Positions 6,647 through 15,015 are shown, counted from the stretch's first letter. The stretch: DNA of 16,878 bases from Gammaproteobacteria bacterium (GCA_014238345.1 JABABF010000207.1:1-16878), one strand, 5' to 3'. Made by a program: numbers and translations. Notes: a model not told the origin generated them from the letters alone.

Positions 6647-8638
6647 ATGCAGAGGATAGTGCTGCTCTGGAGAGAGCTTAGGCTGGGGCTCAAGCAGTGG
6701 GCACTGATCACAGTACTGTCACTGATCACCTTGGCGGCCACGGCTCCTAAAGCCGCTGCGCTGACAGCTCCTGAAAGCGGACGCGAACCCTGTCGTGACC
6801 ACCGCGCCGAGCGGCAAGTGTTTTTTGGTGATACCCACGTCCATACTGCCTACTCATTGGATGCGGCAATACAGGGCACCCGTCATAAGCCCGCCGATGC
6901 CTATCGCTTTGCGCGAGGCGAAAAAATCAGTTTGCAACCCTATGAGAGTGATGGGACAGCATTGCGTGAGCTCCAGCTGCGGCGCCCACTAGATTTCACC
7001 GCTGTGACCGATCACTCAGAGGCGCTCGGCGAGGCCTCTATCTGCCGTTCGCCGGGGAGCCCGGGTTATCATCACTGGCAGTGCTATCTGTTGCGTTGGC
7101 TGCCCTCGGTGGCGCTGGTGGTATTGATGGGGCAGATAGCCGCTGAGGATGGTGAGAATTTGGCGCTTTGCGGCAAGGACAAAGCGCGTTGCCGGCGGCA
7201 GGCATCGCTCGCCTGGGATGATATTGTTGCCTCCGCAGAAGCCGCCTATGACCGCAGTGCGGACTGTAGTTTCACCACTTTTATCGGCTATGAGTGGACC
7301 GCTTCGCAAGCATCTAATAACTTGCACCGCAATGTCATTTTCAAACACAACAACTTAGGTAATTTGCCGGTTCCGCCACCGAGTTCATTGCAGCTGCGTA
7401 CCTCAAGCGCTTTGGTCGAGGCGCTGGATCGGGATTGCTATCAGCAGGTGGGTTGTGATGTGATCAGCATCCCCCACAATCCAAATCTCAGCGGCGGCTT
7501 GATGTTTCCGATGGGCGATGGTAGCGTCCGCTCTGGTGATCAACGCATCACTTGGGAGCCGGATGAGGCTCGCCGCCGGGCGCGTATTGAGCCACTGCTT
7601 GAAGTCATGCAACACAAAGGGGACTCCGAGTGCTGGTTCGGTGCTGGCACGAAAGATGAACTCTGTGCCTTTGAGAAACTGCCCTTTGACAATTTTGAGG
7701 GAGGCTTCTACGCCCCCCGTGCCATCGCTCCGACAGCTATCACTGGCTTCGCTCGCGCCATATTGCTCGAAGGATTGCGTTACGAAGCCGAGATCGGTGT
7801 CAATCCATGGCGTCTAGGTCTGCTCGCTGCCACCGACACCCATCTCGGTGCGCCGGGTGCGGTGGCCGAAGAATATCATCCGGGGCATGGCGGTGCTGGC
7901 AAACCGGCCACAGCGGATAGTGGAGTCCAACTGCAGGACACCATGGCATACAACCCTGGCGGTTTGGCGGGGGTGTGGGCAGAGGAAAACAGCCGCGATT
8001 CGCTGTTTTCCGCCATGCGTCGGCGTGAGGTCTACGGCACCAGTGGTCCACGCATCTCGCTACGCTTCTTTGGCGGCTGGAATTATCCGGACTCGCTGTG
8101 CAACTCCCCCAACTTCGTCCAGCACGGCTATGCTGGCGGTACAGCGATGGGCGGTACTTTGGCCGCTAGACCAGTGGGGCATCAAGGTGGCCCACGCCTA
8201 GTTGCATTGGCTCAGCGGGATGCGGGTACCGAGGAGCATCCTGGAGCACCACTACAGCGCTTGCAGATCGTCAAGGGCTGGCTGGGTAGCGACGGTCAGT
8301 TGCGCCAACAGGTATACGATGTCGCGGGTAATCCAGATAATGGTGCCTCAGTAGATGTGTCCACTTGCCGTCGCCAAGGCGGCGGTAGCGACCGCCTGTG
8401 TTCGGTGTGGAGCGACCCCGACTATCGCCCTGAGCAACGCGCCTTTTACTATGCACGAGCGGTGGAGAACCCGAGCTGTCGCTGGAGTGCCTATGCCTGC
8501 AATGCCAATGGGGTGGATTGCTCAAAGCCAGAGACGGTTGCCAAGGAATTTCAATCTTGTTGTAGCGCACAGCACCGCTGGACGATACAGGAGCGCGCCT
8601 GGAGCTCTGCTATTTGGCTCAAACCCCAAGCTCAGTAG
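6647..8638 (+). CDS. DUF3604 family exported protein, copy 1
   Basis: Secreted or periplasmic protein of unknown function, 663 residues, within the usual DUF3604 size. The N-terminus has a basic start and a hydrophobic core (about residues 17-35) ending near KAAALTA, a likely signal peptide. Family motifs: FFGDTHVHTAYSLDA with Asp62, His64 and His66; LDFTAVTDHSE with Asp122 and His123; IPHNPNLSGG with His277; VMQHKGDSECWFG with His323; LLAATDTHLG with Asp397 and His399; then GHGGAG, GGLAGVWAEEN and REVYGTSGPRISLRFFGG. The HxH and TDH pattern resembles PHP-type metal phosphoesterases, so a metal-dependent hydrolase is a reasonable inference but not shown. Many spaced Cys residues suggest disulfides. 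It is a paralogue of the next gene over its whole length. The start has only a weak purine site. Confidence 0.92.
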   Translation: MQRIVLLWRELRLGLKQWALITVLSLITLAATAPKAAALTAPESGREPCRDHRAERQVFFGDTHVHTAYSLDAAIQGTRHKPADAYRFARGEKISLQPYESDGTALRELQLRRPLDFTAVTDHSEALGEASICRSPGSPGYHHWQCYLLRWLPSVALVVLMGQIAAEDGENLALCGKDKARCRRQASLAWDDIVASAEAAYDRSADCSFTTFIGYEWTASQASNNLHRNVIFKHNNLGNLPVPPPSSLQLRTSSALVEALDRDCYQQVGCDVISIPHNPNLSGGLMFPMGDGSVRSGDQRITWEPDEARRRARIEPLLEVMQHKGDSECWFGAGTKDELCAFEKLPFDNFEGGFYAPRAIAPTAITGFARAILLEGLRYEAEIGVNPWRLGLLAATDTHLGAPGAVAEEYHPGHGGAGKPATADSGVQLQDTMAYNPGGLAGVWAEENSRDSLFSAMRRREVYGTSGPRISLRFFGGWNYPDSLCNSPNFVQHGYAGGTAMGGTLAARPVGHQGGPRLVALAQRDAGTEEHPGAPLQRLQIVKGWLGSDGQLRQQVYDVAGNPDNGASVDVSTCRRQGGGSDRLCSVWSDPDYRPEQRAFYYARAVENPSCRWSAYACNANGVDCSKPETVAKEFQSCCSAQHRWTIQERAWSSAIWLKPQAQ

Positions 8639-8639
8639 A

Positions 8640-8654
8640 CAGCTAATCTAGCTG
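8640..8654. repeat. Short hairpin just after DUF3604 copy 1
   Basis: CAGCTA (8640-8645), a 3-nt loop and TAGCTG (8649-8654) form a perfect 6-bp stem two bases after the stop codon. No T-run follows, so it is not a convincing intrinsic terminator. It could protect an mRNA end. Confidence 0.4.
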
Positions 8655-8664
8655 AGAGCAATGC

Positions 8665-8686
8665 GCCATAGAGCTGCCATAGAGCT
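8665..8686. repeat. Perfect 11-bp tandem duplication between the DUF3604 genes
   Basis: The unit gccatagagct is repeated twice head to tail (8665-8675, 8676-8686) in the spacer, about 45 bp upstream of the candidate -10. It may be a slippage scar or a pair of regulator half-sites on one DNA face (11-bp period). Confidence 0.7.
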
Positions 8687-8709
8687 ATATAGGACAGAGA
8701 TATCCAGCG

Positions 8710-8736
8710 TTTTAACCAATAGCTTTCGCATATAAT
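8710..8736 (+). promoter_or_regulatory. Candidate promoter of DUF3604 copy 2
   Basis: A perfect TATAAT -10 box lies at 8731-8736, 28 bp before the ATG at 8765. The best -35 is poor (TTTTAA, 8710-8715, spacing 15). The surrounding AT-rich stretch contrasts with the GC-rich genes, so independent expression of the downstream three genes is plausible. Confidence 0.5.
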
Positions 8737-8764
8737 TTTCGGCGAACCCGTCTCAATCACTGAC

Positions 8765-10768
8765 ATGACAATAGGACTTCGATGGCGGGGTGTCCCATTC
8801 ACCTTGGTATTGGCACTTTCAACGCTCAGCGGAGCTACCCAAGCAGCAAACTATCCACCACGCTCCTACGAGGTGACCGAAGAGCGCTCACCGTGCCGCG
8901 ACTACCGTCCATTGCGCCAAGTGTTCTTTGGCGACACCCACGTACATACCGCTTTTTCCTTGGACGCAGCGCTACAGGGTACCCGCAACACGCCGGACGA
9001 TGCCTATCAATTTGCCCGTGGTCGACGTCTAGGGCTACAACCCTATGACCGCGATGGCAATCCGCAACGCTACTCGCAGCTGCGTCGCCCACTGGATTTC
9101 ACCGCAGTCACCGATCACGCGGAAATGCTGGGCACGGTAGCTGTGTGCACCGATCCCAACTCCTCTGGTTACCATCAATGGATGTGTCGTATCTATCGGC
9201 GCTACCCGCATATCCTCTACCGTGTGATGATTGCCTATGCGCTGGGTAGCCGCCAATTGTCGGTACAGGATCCCCGCTTTTCTTTTCTAAAACGCTACAC
9301 CGATGCTAGTGTAGCTGGCGACCCACCGCTGTGTGGCGAAGGAGGAGAGGCCTGTCGCAGTGGGGGATTGCGCCTTTGGGGAGAGATTCAGCGCGCCGCA
9401 GAGCGCGCTTACGATCGCAGTGCCGACTGCTCCTTTAGTTCCTTTGTCGCTTATGAGTACACAGCTAACGCCGAAGTCAATTTGCACCGCAATATTATTT
9501 TCCGCAATGAGCATGTGCTGGAGCAGCCCATTGGCCTGCAACAGGCGCTCACTTCACAGCGCTTGCTCGAAGCGCTGGAGCAGCAATGCCTGCAAGCTGG
9601 CAATGGCTGCGATGTGTTGTCGATACCCCACAATCCCAACCTCAGCGGTGGGCAAATGTTCCCGTTATCGACCCAGCTAAGCACTGCCGATGCGCGGCGT
9701 TGGAATCGCCTTGAGCCATTGATTGAGGTCATGCAACACAAGGGGGATTCAGAGTGTTGGTTCGGTGCTGGGAGCGAAGATGAATTGTGTAATTATGAGC
9801 AATTGCCCTACAACAATTTTGCCGGGCGCTTCTTTGAGCGCTTCTCCTTTGCTCCATCCATGACGGATGGCTTTGTGCGCACCACACTCAGCGAAGGTCT
9901 GCGCCAAGCGCAACACAGTGGTGTCAACCCTTGGCAATTTGGGTTGCTGGCCGCCACTGATACCCATTTAGGTACACCGGGTGCCGTGGCTGAAGACACC
10001 CACCTCGGTCACGGCGGTGCGGGCAAAACGGTGCGTGCTGGCGAGGCTCCCGCCCTGCCTGATGACATCGAGTTCAATCCAGGTGGTTTGGCTGCTGTGT
10101 GGGCTGAGGAAAACACTCGAGACGCGCTGTTCTCAGCGATGCGCCGCCGCGAGGTTTTCGGTACCAGTGGCCCGCGCATCTCGCTACGCTTTTTCGGTGG
10201 CTGGGATTACCCCCCCACGCTGTGCAACAGCCCAGATTTTGTGCGTCGAGGCTATGAGGGTGGGGTGCCCATGGGGGGGGAATTATTGCATCCACCACGC
10301 TTTAGGCAGCCTGGCATAGCGCCGCGTTTTGCGGTGATGGCACAGCGCGATCCAGGCACTGATACCATGCCCGGCACGCCCCTGCAACGCCTGCAGATCA
10401 TCAAGGGGTGGATAGACGACGACGGCGAGCGCAGACAGCGCGTCTACGATGTGGCTGGCAACGCCAACAATGGTGCCTCGGTCAATGTGCAGACCTGTGC
10501 TCGCCATGGTGCAGGTTATGACCGCCTGTGTAAGGTGTGGCGCGATCCAGACTACGATCCCCAAAAGCGTGCTTGGTACTACGCACGCGCAGTGGAGAAC
10601 CCGAGCTGTCGGTGGAGCAGCTACATCTGCAATGCGCGCGGCATCGACTGTAGCAAACCAAATGAAGTGGCTGATGGCTATGCCGCCTGCTGCTCTTCTA
10701 CTTTCTCAGCAAGTCAGCACGAGCGCGCTTGGAGTTCGCCTATTTGGCACGTCCCGACCAAGCGCTGA
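8765..10768 (+). CDS. DUF3604 family exported protein, copy 2
   Basis: Paralogue of the preceding gene, 667 residues, function unknown. A short signal peptide is visible (RWRG, then a hydrophobic stretch, likely cut after TQA near residue 27). The same motifs recur: FFGDTHVHTAFSLDA (Asp57, His59, His61), LDFTAVTDHAE, IPHNPNLSGG, VMQHKGDSECWFG, LLAATDTHLG (His401), GHGGAG, AAVWAEEN and REVFGTSGPRISLRFFGG. Compared with copy 1 it has about 25 extra residues near position 160-185 (around SVQDPRFSFLKRY) and lacks a segment after FPL that copy 1 has. The Cys pattern, including SCRWSSYICN and AACCSS, is kept, supporting periplasmic disulfides. The stop TGA shares a base with the next ATG (TGATG). 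Hydrolase activity is inferred from PHP-like motifs only. Confidence 0.92.
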   Translation: MTIGLRWRGVPFTLVLALSTLSGATQAANYPPRSYEVTEERSPCRDYRPLRQVFFGDTHVHTAFSLDAALQGTRNTPDDAYQFARGRRLGLQPYDRDGNPQRYSQLRRPLDFTAVTDHAEMLGTVAVCTDPNSSGYHQWMCRIYRRYPHILYRVMIAYALGSRQLSVQDPRFSFLKRYTDASVAGDPPLCGEGGEACRSGGLRLWGEIQRAAERAYDRSADCSFSSFVAYEYTANAEVNLHRNIIFRNEHVLEQPIGLQQALTSQRLLEALEQQCLQAGNGCDVLSIPHNPNLSGGQMFPLSTQLSTADARRWNRLEPLIEVMQHKGDSECWFGAGSEDELCNYEQLPYNNFAGRFFERFSFAPSMTDGFVRTTLSEGLRQAQHSGVNPWQFGLLAATDTHLGTPGAVAEDTHLGHGGAGKTVRAGEAPALPDDIEFNPGGLAAVWAEENTRDALFSAMRRREVFGTSGPRISLRFFGGWDYPPTLCNSPDFVRRGYEGGVPMGGELLHPPRFRQPGIAPRFAVMAQRDPGTDTMPGTPLQRLQIIKGWIDDDGERRQRVYDVAGNANNGASVNVQTCARHGAGYDRLCKVWRDPDYDPQKRAWYYARAVENPSCRWSSYICNARGIDCSKPNEVADGYAACCSSTFSASQHERAWSSPIWHVPTKR

Positions 10769-11736
10769 TGCCGCTGGCTTTACAGGCAGGTACTATAAGG
10801 ACGTGGTGGCACGCCCTATGGCAAGGCATCTGGCGCTACCCCCTGTGGCGTTTCTTGTTGTACGGTGTCGCGCTACATTTGCTCATCAGCCATACGACGC
10901 ATGCCTCTCCTGAACCTTTGCTGGTCGATGGTCAGATCGAACAACTTCGCATCAGTTGGATCCGCCAGACAGGTGGCGAACCTAACGAGCGCGAATTGCG
11001 CCTGTTATTGCGTCAAGCCATCAATGAAGAATTATTGTTTCGTAGCGCTCTCGACCAAGGCTTACATCTGATTGATCCACTGAGCCGACGACGCTTGGTA
11101 CGCAATATGCGTTTTTTGGGCGAGGAGGGCGATGCTGCCGAGCTATTGCGTAGAGCCTTGGGCATGGGGATGCATCTGGAAGATATCCTGGTGCGGCGAC
11201 GGCTTTTGCAATTGATGGAGTTCGCTGCCCGCGCCCGGGTGGCTGCCGTTAGTGATAGGGAATTACAGGCCTATTACCATGAGCGGAGTCTTGCTCTGCG
11301 TCGTTTGCGCATCAGCTTTGAACACCGTTTTTTCAGCGCGGAGCGGCGTGGAGCTAAGGCGGCAAAACAAGTGGCCAAGCAACTTACTGCAGTGTGTGCC
11401 GCCACCGCAGAGCTGCCCCAAGATGGGGATGTCTTCGATGCTGGGGAGTCATTTCTCGCCCAAAGTCGCGCCAAGCTCGGCAAGCACTTTGGCTTCGCTT
11501 TCGCCGATGCGATACTGGACGCACCGGTCGAGCGCTGCCTTGGCCCAGTGGCTTCGTCCTACGGTAGCCATGTGGTGTGGGTGTCTGCGCGTACTGAGGA
11601 CACTCCACCGCTAGAAGAAGTGCGTAAATTGCTGAGCGAAGAATTGATGGAGCAGCGGACACGGGAGCAAATACAACAAGAAGTCACCCAATTGCGCGCT
11701 CAACACCCGATGGATTCACTGGAGGCCAGCTACTGA
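10768..11736 (+). CDS. Membrane-anchored parvulin-type peptidyl-prolyl isomerase
   Basis: Predicted foldase for exported proteins, 322 residues. I choose ATG 10768 because it overlaps the upstream stop (TGATG). An in-frame TTG at 10729 would extend into the DUF3604 gene. A single hydrophobic segment (about residues 26-41, WRFLLYGVALHLL) after a basic Trp/Arg-rich stretch suggests an inner-membrane anchor with a periplasmic body. A helical region (about 50-170) resembles SurA/PpiC N-terminal chaperone parts. The PPIase-like domain runs about 183-275, from SFEHRFFS to GPVASSYGSHVVWV, and a charged helix ends the protein. The core parvulin signature is weak, so catalytic activity is uncertain and a chaperone role is possible. 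Placement suggests clients among the adjacent exported DUF3604 proteins. Confidence 0.8.
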   Translation: MPLALQAGTIRTWWHALWQGIWRYPLWRFLLYGVALHLLISHTTHASPEPLLVDGQIEQLRISWIRQTGGEPNERELRLLLRQAINEELLFRSALDQGLHLIDPLSRRRLVRNMRFLGEEGDAAELLRRALGMGMHLEDILVRRRLLQLMEFAARARVAAVSDRELQAYYHERSLALRRLRISFEHRFFSAERRGAKAAKQVAKQLTAVCAATAELPQDGDVFDAGESFLAQSRAKLGKHFGFAFADAILDAPVERCLGPVASSYGSHVVWVSARTEDTPPLEEVRKLLSEELMEQRTREQIQQEVTQLRAQHPMDSLEASY

Positions 11737-12764
11737 TGGCACGAAGCACGGGGAGATGGCTATTCTTGCTCGTTGCCCTAGGGGCGCTGTCGCCAGCCCT
11801 TGCTTGGGGGCACCGCTTGGCTCCTGCGCTACTCCAGATTGAGGATACAGTCGAATCGGGGGTCTACCGGATGCGTTGGCAGGAACCCGCTGTCAGTAGC
11901 GCCCAGCTGGAACCTCATTGGCCTGCGCATTGTCAAGCTGAGACACAGGGGGGAGTCCGCCAGATTCTGACCCCGACTGGCCGTGCCGCTCAGACCGAAT
12001 GGTTGTTGCGTTGCGAGCCCCATTCGCTGGCGGGTGGCGAGTTGGGTGTTACTGGGCTGGCCATTGGCACTGGCTTTGTGTTACTGCGTATAAATTTCAG
12101 CAATGGTGTGCCTATCTCACACATGCTGAGTCATGCCGAGCCCAGTTTTACCGTGCCGACTCACTGGAGCGGCAATGTACTTATCAGTTATCTCAAACTG
12201 GGTATGGAGCATATCCTGAGCGGCTACGATCATCTATTGTTTGTTTTCGGCTTGTTGCTACTGTGCCACGCCTTGCGCGAGCTGCTCTTTACCATCACTG
12301 CCTTCACGGTTGGGCACAGTGTCACATTAGGGTTGGCAACCTTCAATATCGTGCTACTGCCGTTGCCAGTGATCGACTACGCGATTATCTTGAGCATTTT
12401 ATATATAGCGGTCATGGCGGCGCGCCGCGAGGTGGCGCGCCGCGCCCAGCGGCTCGAGCTGGTCTCGGCATGGCAGGCACCCTGGGTCGCCATGCTATTT
12501 GGTCTACTACACGGCCAAGGCTTTTCAGCTTTCCTGCTAGATATTGGCTTACCCCCAGGCAAACTGCCCAGCGCGCTACTGGGTTTTAATCTTGGCATTG
12601 AGATCGGGCAACTGCTGTTTGTCGGCCTAGTAGTCGCCATCGCACTATCCCTGAGCCGTATCCGGCGACTGTCTATGCCACGATTGCGCCTAGTGTGGGT
12701 GGAGCTGATGGGGGCATTGTCTGCACTGTGGGTCGTACAGAGTAGCGTAGCTCTACTGTCCTAA
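11736..12764 (+). CDS. HupE/UreJ_2-type membrane protein
   Basis: Polytopic membrane protein of 342 residues. It has a signal peptide (about 1-23, ending ALA), an extracytoplasmic N-terminal domain of roughly 120 residues, and about six membrane segments from residue 145 on. Family motifs are KLGMEHILSGYDHLLFVFG (His159, Asp165, His166), FTVGHSVTLGLA (His194), FGLLHGQGFSAF (His259) and LGFNLGIEIGQLLFVG. Intramembrane His, Asp and Glu residues suggest metal handling. HupE/UreJ relatives have been linked to nickel uptake, but the UreJ_2 subgroup seen here is poorly characterised, so the substrate is unknown. No hydrogenase or urease genes are in the window. The start shares one base with the upstream stop, with GGAGG (11721-11725) 10 nt before it. 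Confidence 0.85.
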   Translation: MARSTGRWLFLLVALGALSPALAWGHRLAPALLQIEDTVESGVYRMRWQEPAVSSAQLEPHWPAHCQAETQGGVRQILTPTGRAAQTEWLLRCEPHSLAGGELGVTGLAIGTGFVLLRINFSNGVPISHMLSHAEPSFTVPTHWSGNVLISYLKLGMEHILSGYDHLLFVFGLLLLCHALRELLFTITAFTVGHSVTLGLATFNIVLLPLPVIDYAIILSILYIAVMAARREVARRAQRLELVSAWQAPWVAMLFGLLHGQGFSAFLLDIGLPPGKLPSALLGFNLGIEIGQLLFVGLVVAIALSLSRIRRLSMPRLRLVWVELMGALSALWVVQSSVALLS

Positions 12765-12808
12765 TACTGAACTAGCAACGGGTCGTAGCCCCTCATCCCT
12801 GCCAGTCC

Positions 12809-12828
12809 AGCGCGCTCAAGCAAGCGCT
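12809..12828 (+). terminator. Weak candidate terminator after the HupE-like gene
   Basis: AGCGC (12809-12813) can pair with GCGCT (12824-12828), or alternatively GCGCT (12812-12816) with AGCGC (12823-12827). A TTTT run comes only at 12841. Stems are 5 bp and the U-tract is displaced, so this is a weak call supported mainly by the convergent gene arrangement. Confidence 0.25.
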
Positions 12829-12836
12829 CATAATCT

Positions 12837-12880
12837 AATATTTTCATTGACTTTATCGCCATAAAATATTGTTATAACAA
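12837..12880. repeat. AT-rich palindromes in the convergent gap
   Basis: AATATTTT (12837-12844) and AAAATATT (12863-12870) form an 8-bp inverted repeat around an 18-nt loop. Partly overlapping it, TTGTTATAACAA (12869-12880) is a perfect 12-bp palindrome. The whole 12765-12914 gap holds no gene I can support. Its AT content is far above the neighbouring genes. It could be a protein-binding site, a bidirectional transcription end or a remnant. Confidence 0.6.
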
Positions 12881-12914
12881 ATGATTTTTCAGGCTCACTC
12901 TTCCTTGATAGAAC

Positions 12915-14546
12915 TTAGTGGGTAGCTGAGGCTGAACTGGTGTCAGCGAGCATATGCGCCGCACGGGCACCGATCATCACTGCGAGAGCGTTGGTGTTGC
13001 CAGTGATGGCTAAGGGGATCACCGAGGCATCGGCGATGCGCAGGCCAGACAGACCTCGCACCCGCAATTGGGGATCCACCACGGCATGGCTCTCATTTTC
13101 GGCACCCATCTCACAGCTGCCCACCGGATGATAAACCGAGTTGGCTTCGCGGCGGATGTAATCCAAGATCGCTTGGTCGCTGTCATCCACCGGCATGGCG
13201 ATTCCAGACTCTGCTCTATGGTAACGGGCGAAAGGCGGTGCAGCGAAGAGGGCGCGCACCTGTCTGCAGGCCATGATCAGCGCCTTGCAATCGGCTTCGG
13301 TGGAGAGATAGTTAGCGCGAATGACCGGAGCGACCTCAGGATTTGTGGTGCGGATATGCACCGTGCCGCGACTCTGGGGATGCAGGTGGCACACCGTGGC
13401 GGTGACCCCAGGGGTGATTTCTAAGTTGCCTTTGGCGTTGTAGCGCCCTGTGGCTGGCGTGAAATGAATCTGTGCATCAGGGCGATCTAAGCCCGCATCG
13501 CTCTTGAAAAACGCCCCGCTCTCAGCGGCCGGGTGAACCAAGAAGCCGCGTTGGCGGAAGAAATAATTCAGCAGGTTGCGCGCAAAGGCGAGCGGCCGCA
13601 TCTCCTCATAGAGTGTGCCAATACCGCTCAAGCCCTGATACATGTTGACCGTCAAGTGATCCTGCATCCCGGCACCGACACCTGGCAATTCATGGCGTGG
13701 CTCAATGCCCGCAGCACACAGTACTTGGGGATCGCCGATACCAGATAATTCCAGCAACTGCGGACTACCGATCGTGCCCGCACAGATCACCACCTCGGAC
13801 TCGGCGCGGGCCAGGTAGACTTCCTTGCCCTGACGGTAACGCACTCCACTGGCTCGCCCACCCTCCAGCTCTAAGCCGAGCGCCAGCGCACCGACTGCTA
13901 CGCTGAGATTGGGGCGCTTGCGCACGGGTGCCAATGCGCTGACCGAGAGGCTCTGACGACGGCCTCGGCGGATATTGGTTTGGTAATAGCCGACACCTTC
14001 ATTGTCACCACAGTTGAAATCGGCATTGCGTGGCCAGCCGAGACTAGCTCCCGCTTCAATAAAGACTTCGTCCACCGGATAGCGGTTCACCGGATTGTCT
14101 ACCCACAGGGGCCCGCCGACACCGTGGAATGTATCGGCACCGTTGACATTGTGTTCGGTGCGACGAAACCAGGGGAGCACCTCGTCCCAAGACCACCCGG
14201 GGCAACCCTTGGCAGCCCAATCCTCGTAGTCGAGGCGATGGCCGCGAATATAGACCATACCATTGATCGAACTGCTACCACCCAACACTTTGCCGCGCGG
14301 AAAATCAATACGCCGTTGTGAGAGCTCGGCCTCTGGCTCAGTGGTGAAGCACCAATTGAGCTTTGGGTCTTTCATCATCCGGGTAAAGCCCCCAGGAATA
14401 TGTATCATCGGATTGCGGTCTTCGCCACCGGCCTCTAACAACAGCACCCGCCGACTGGGCTCACGGCTCAGTAGGCTGGCGAGTACACAGCCAGCACTCC
14501 CAGCACCAATGACAATATGATCGTAGCCGCTACGCTCAGCTATCAT
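12915..14546 (-). CDS. GMC-family FAD-dependent alcohol/choline dehydrogenase
   Basis: Flavoprotein oxidoreductase of 543 residues, likely oxidising an alcohol to an aldehyde and passing electrons to a quinone or other acceptor. The FAD-binding GAGSAG is at residues 14-19 after a short lead, followed by LLLEAGG. GMC signature 1 is RGKVLGGSSSINGMVYIRGH (GGSSSING 89-96) and signature 2 is near GTIGSPQLLELSGIGD. The C-terminal catalytic pair is probably His473 in YHPVGSCEMG and Asn519 in GNTNA. The usual NAPTIMI ending reads NALAVMI here. It resembles choline dehydrogenase and AlkJ-type enzymes, but no betB, betI or alk genes lie nearby, so the substrate is open. A stop codon lies in frame just upstream of ATG 14546. 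No Shine-Dalgarno is visible. Confidence 0.9.
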   Translation of the reverse strand: MIAERSGYDHIVIGAGSAGCVLASLLSREPSRRVLLLEAGGEDRNPMIHIPGGFTRMMKDPKLNWCFTTEPEAELSQRRIDFPRGKVLGGSSSINGMVYIRGHRLDYEDWAAKGCPGWSWDEVLPWFRRTEHNVNGADTFHGVGGPLWVDNPVNRYPVDEVFIEAGASLGWPRNADFNCGDNEGVGYYQTNIRRGRRQSLSVSALAPVRKRPNLSVAVGALALGLELEGGRASGVRYRQGKEVYLARAESEVVICAGTIGSPQLLELSGIGDPQVLCAAGIEPRHELPGVGAGMQDHLTVNMYQGLSGIGTLYEEMRPLAFARNLLNYFFRQRGFLVHPAAESGAFFKSDAGLDRPDAQIHFTPATGRYNAKGNLEITPGVTATVCHLHPQSRGTVHIRTTNPEVAPVIRANYLSTEADCKALIMACRQVRALFAAPPFARYHRAESGIAMPVDDSDQAILDYIRREANSVYHPVGSCEMGAENESHAVVDPQLRVRGLSGLRIADASVIPLAITGNTNALAVMIGARAAHMLADTSSASATH

Positions 14547-14607
14547 CGTTCAGATGGAGGTCATGCATCAGTAGCCATGCACCGGAGAGCAGTAATAGAG
14601 CACCGCA

Positions 14608-15015
14608 TTAACTGATGCTGGCCTGATGACGCTCACGCCGCAAGAGCCACGACCCGATCAATAGCAGTAACACGGTGCTCCATTCGAAGATCAGTGCCAT
14701 TTGAACATAAGGATCACCGTAGCTACCGCTACTCAGCGCGACGATGCTACGCGGTAACACCAAGGCGAGTATTGCAGATAGGTAGACCGCCATAGCGCCG
14801 TGCAACCATCCCTTGTACCAAGTCAGATACAACAGTAGCAACCCTAACCAGAGCTGCAGGCCACCGTACATGGCATGCACTTCACTGAGCAGGGCAACAC
14901 TGGGCTGCTCAACTCCCAAAGCACTCGCCAGAGCCTGCGGCTCCACAAGGCAATAGAGGCCGTACAGCGCAAAGCTAAGTCCGCTGAGGCTAATTAAAAT
15001 TTGGCAATAGCGCAT
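14608..15015 (-). CDS. Small integral membrane protein, DUF4345-like
   Basis: A 135-residue hydrophobic protein with about four membrane helices and a charged C-terminus (RRERHQ). The segment EVHAMYGGLQLWLGLLLL matches the E-x-R/H-A-x-YGG-x-Q pattern I associate with DUF4345, whose function is unknown. I choose ATG 15015 because AGGA lies about 9 nt upstream, and the hydrophobic first helix (ILISLSGLSFALYGLY) then begins near the N-terminus. An ATG at 15054 would add 13 residues but has no ribosome site. The GMC oxidoreductase follows after 61 nt on the same strand, and co-transcription is possible. Confidence 0.72.
   Translation of the reverse strand: MRYCQILISLSGLSFALYGLYCLVEPQALASALGVEQPSVALLSEVHAMYGGLQLWLGLLLLYLTWYKGWLHGAMAVYLSAILALVLPRSIVALSSGSYGDPYVQMALIFEWSTVLLLLIGSWLLRRERHQASIS

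Noticed and set aside
12847..12876. Promoter TTGACT with a -10 about 17 bp downstream in the convergent gap
   Set aside because: The -10 candidates (TGTTAT and neighbours) match poorly and no gene lies downstream on the plus strand.
6537..12914. Genomic island inserted at tRNA-Pro
   Set aside because: I found no copy of the tRNA 3' end in the gap after the HupE-like gene, no integrase, and no clear composition shift in the DUF3604 genes by eye.
14547..14607. Repeated CATGCA motif between the GMC and DUF4345-like genes
   Set aside because: Two 6-bp copies in 61 bp, without symmetry or a promoter context, are expected by chance.
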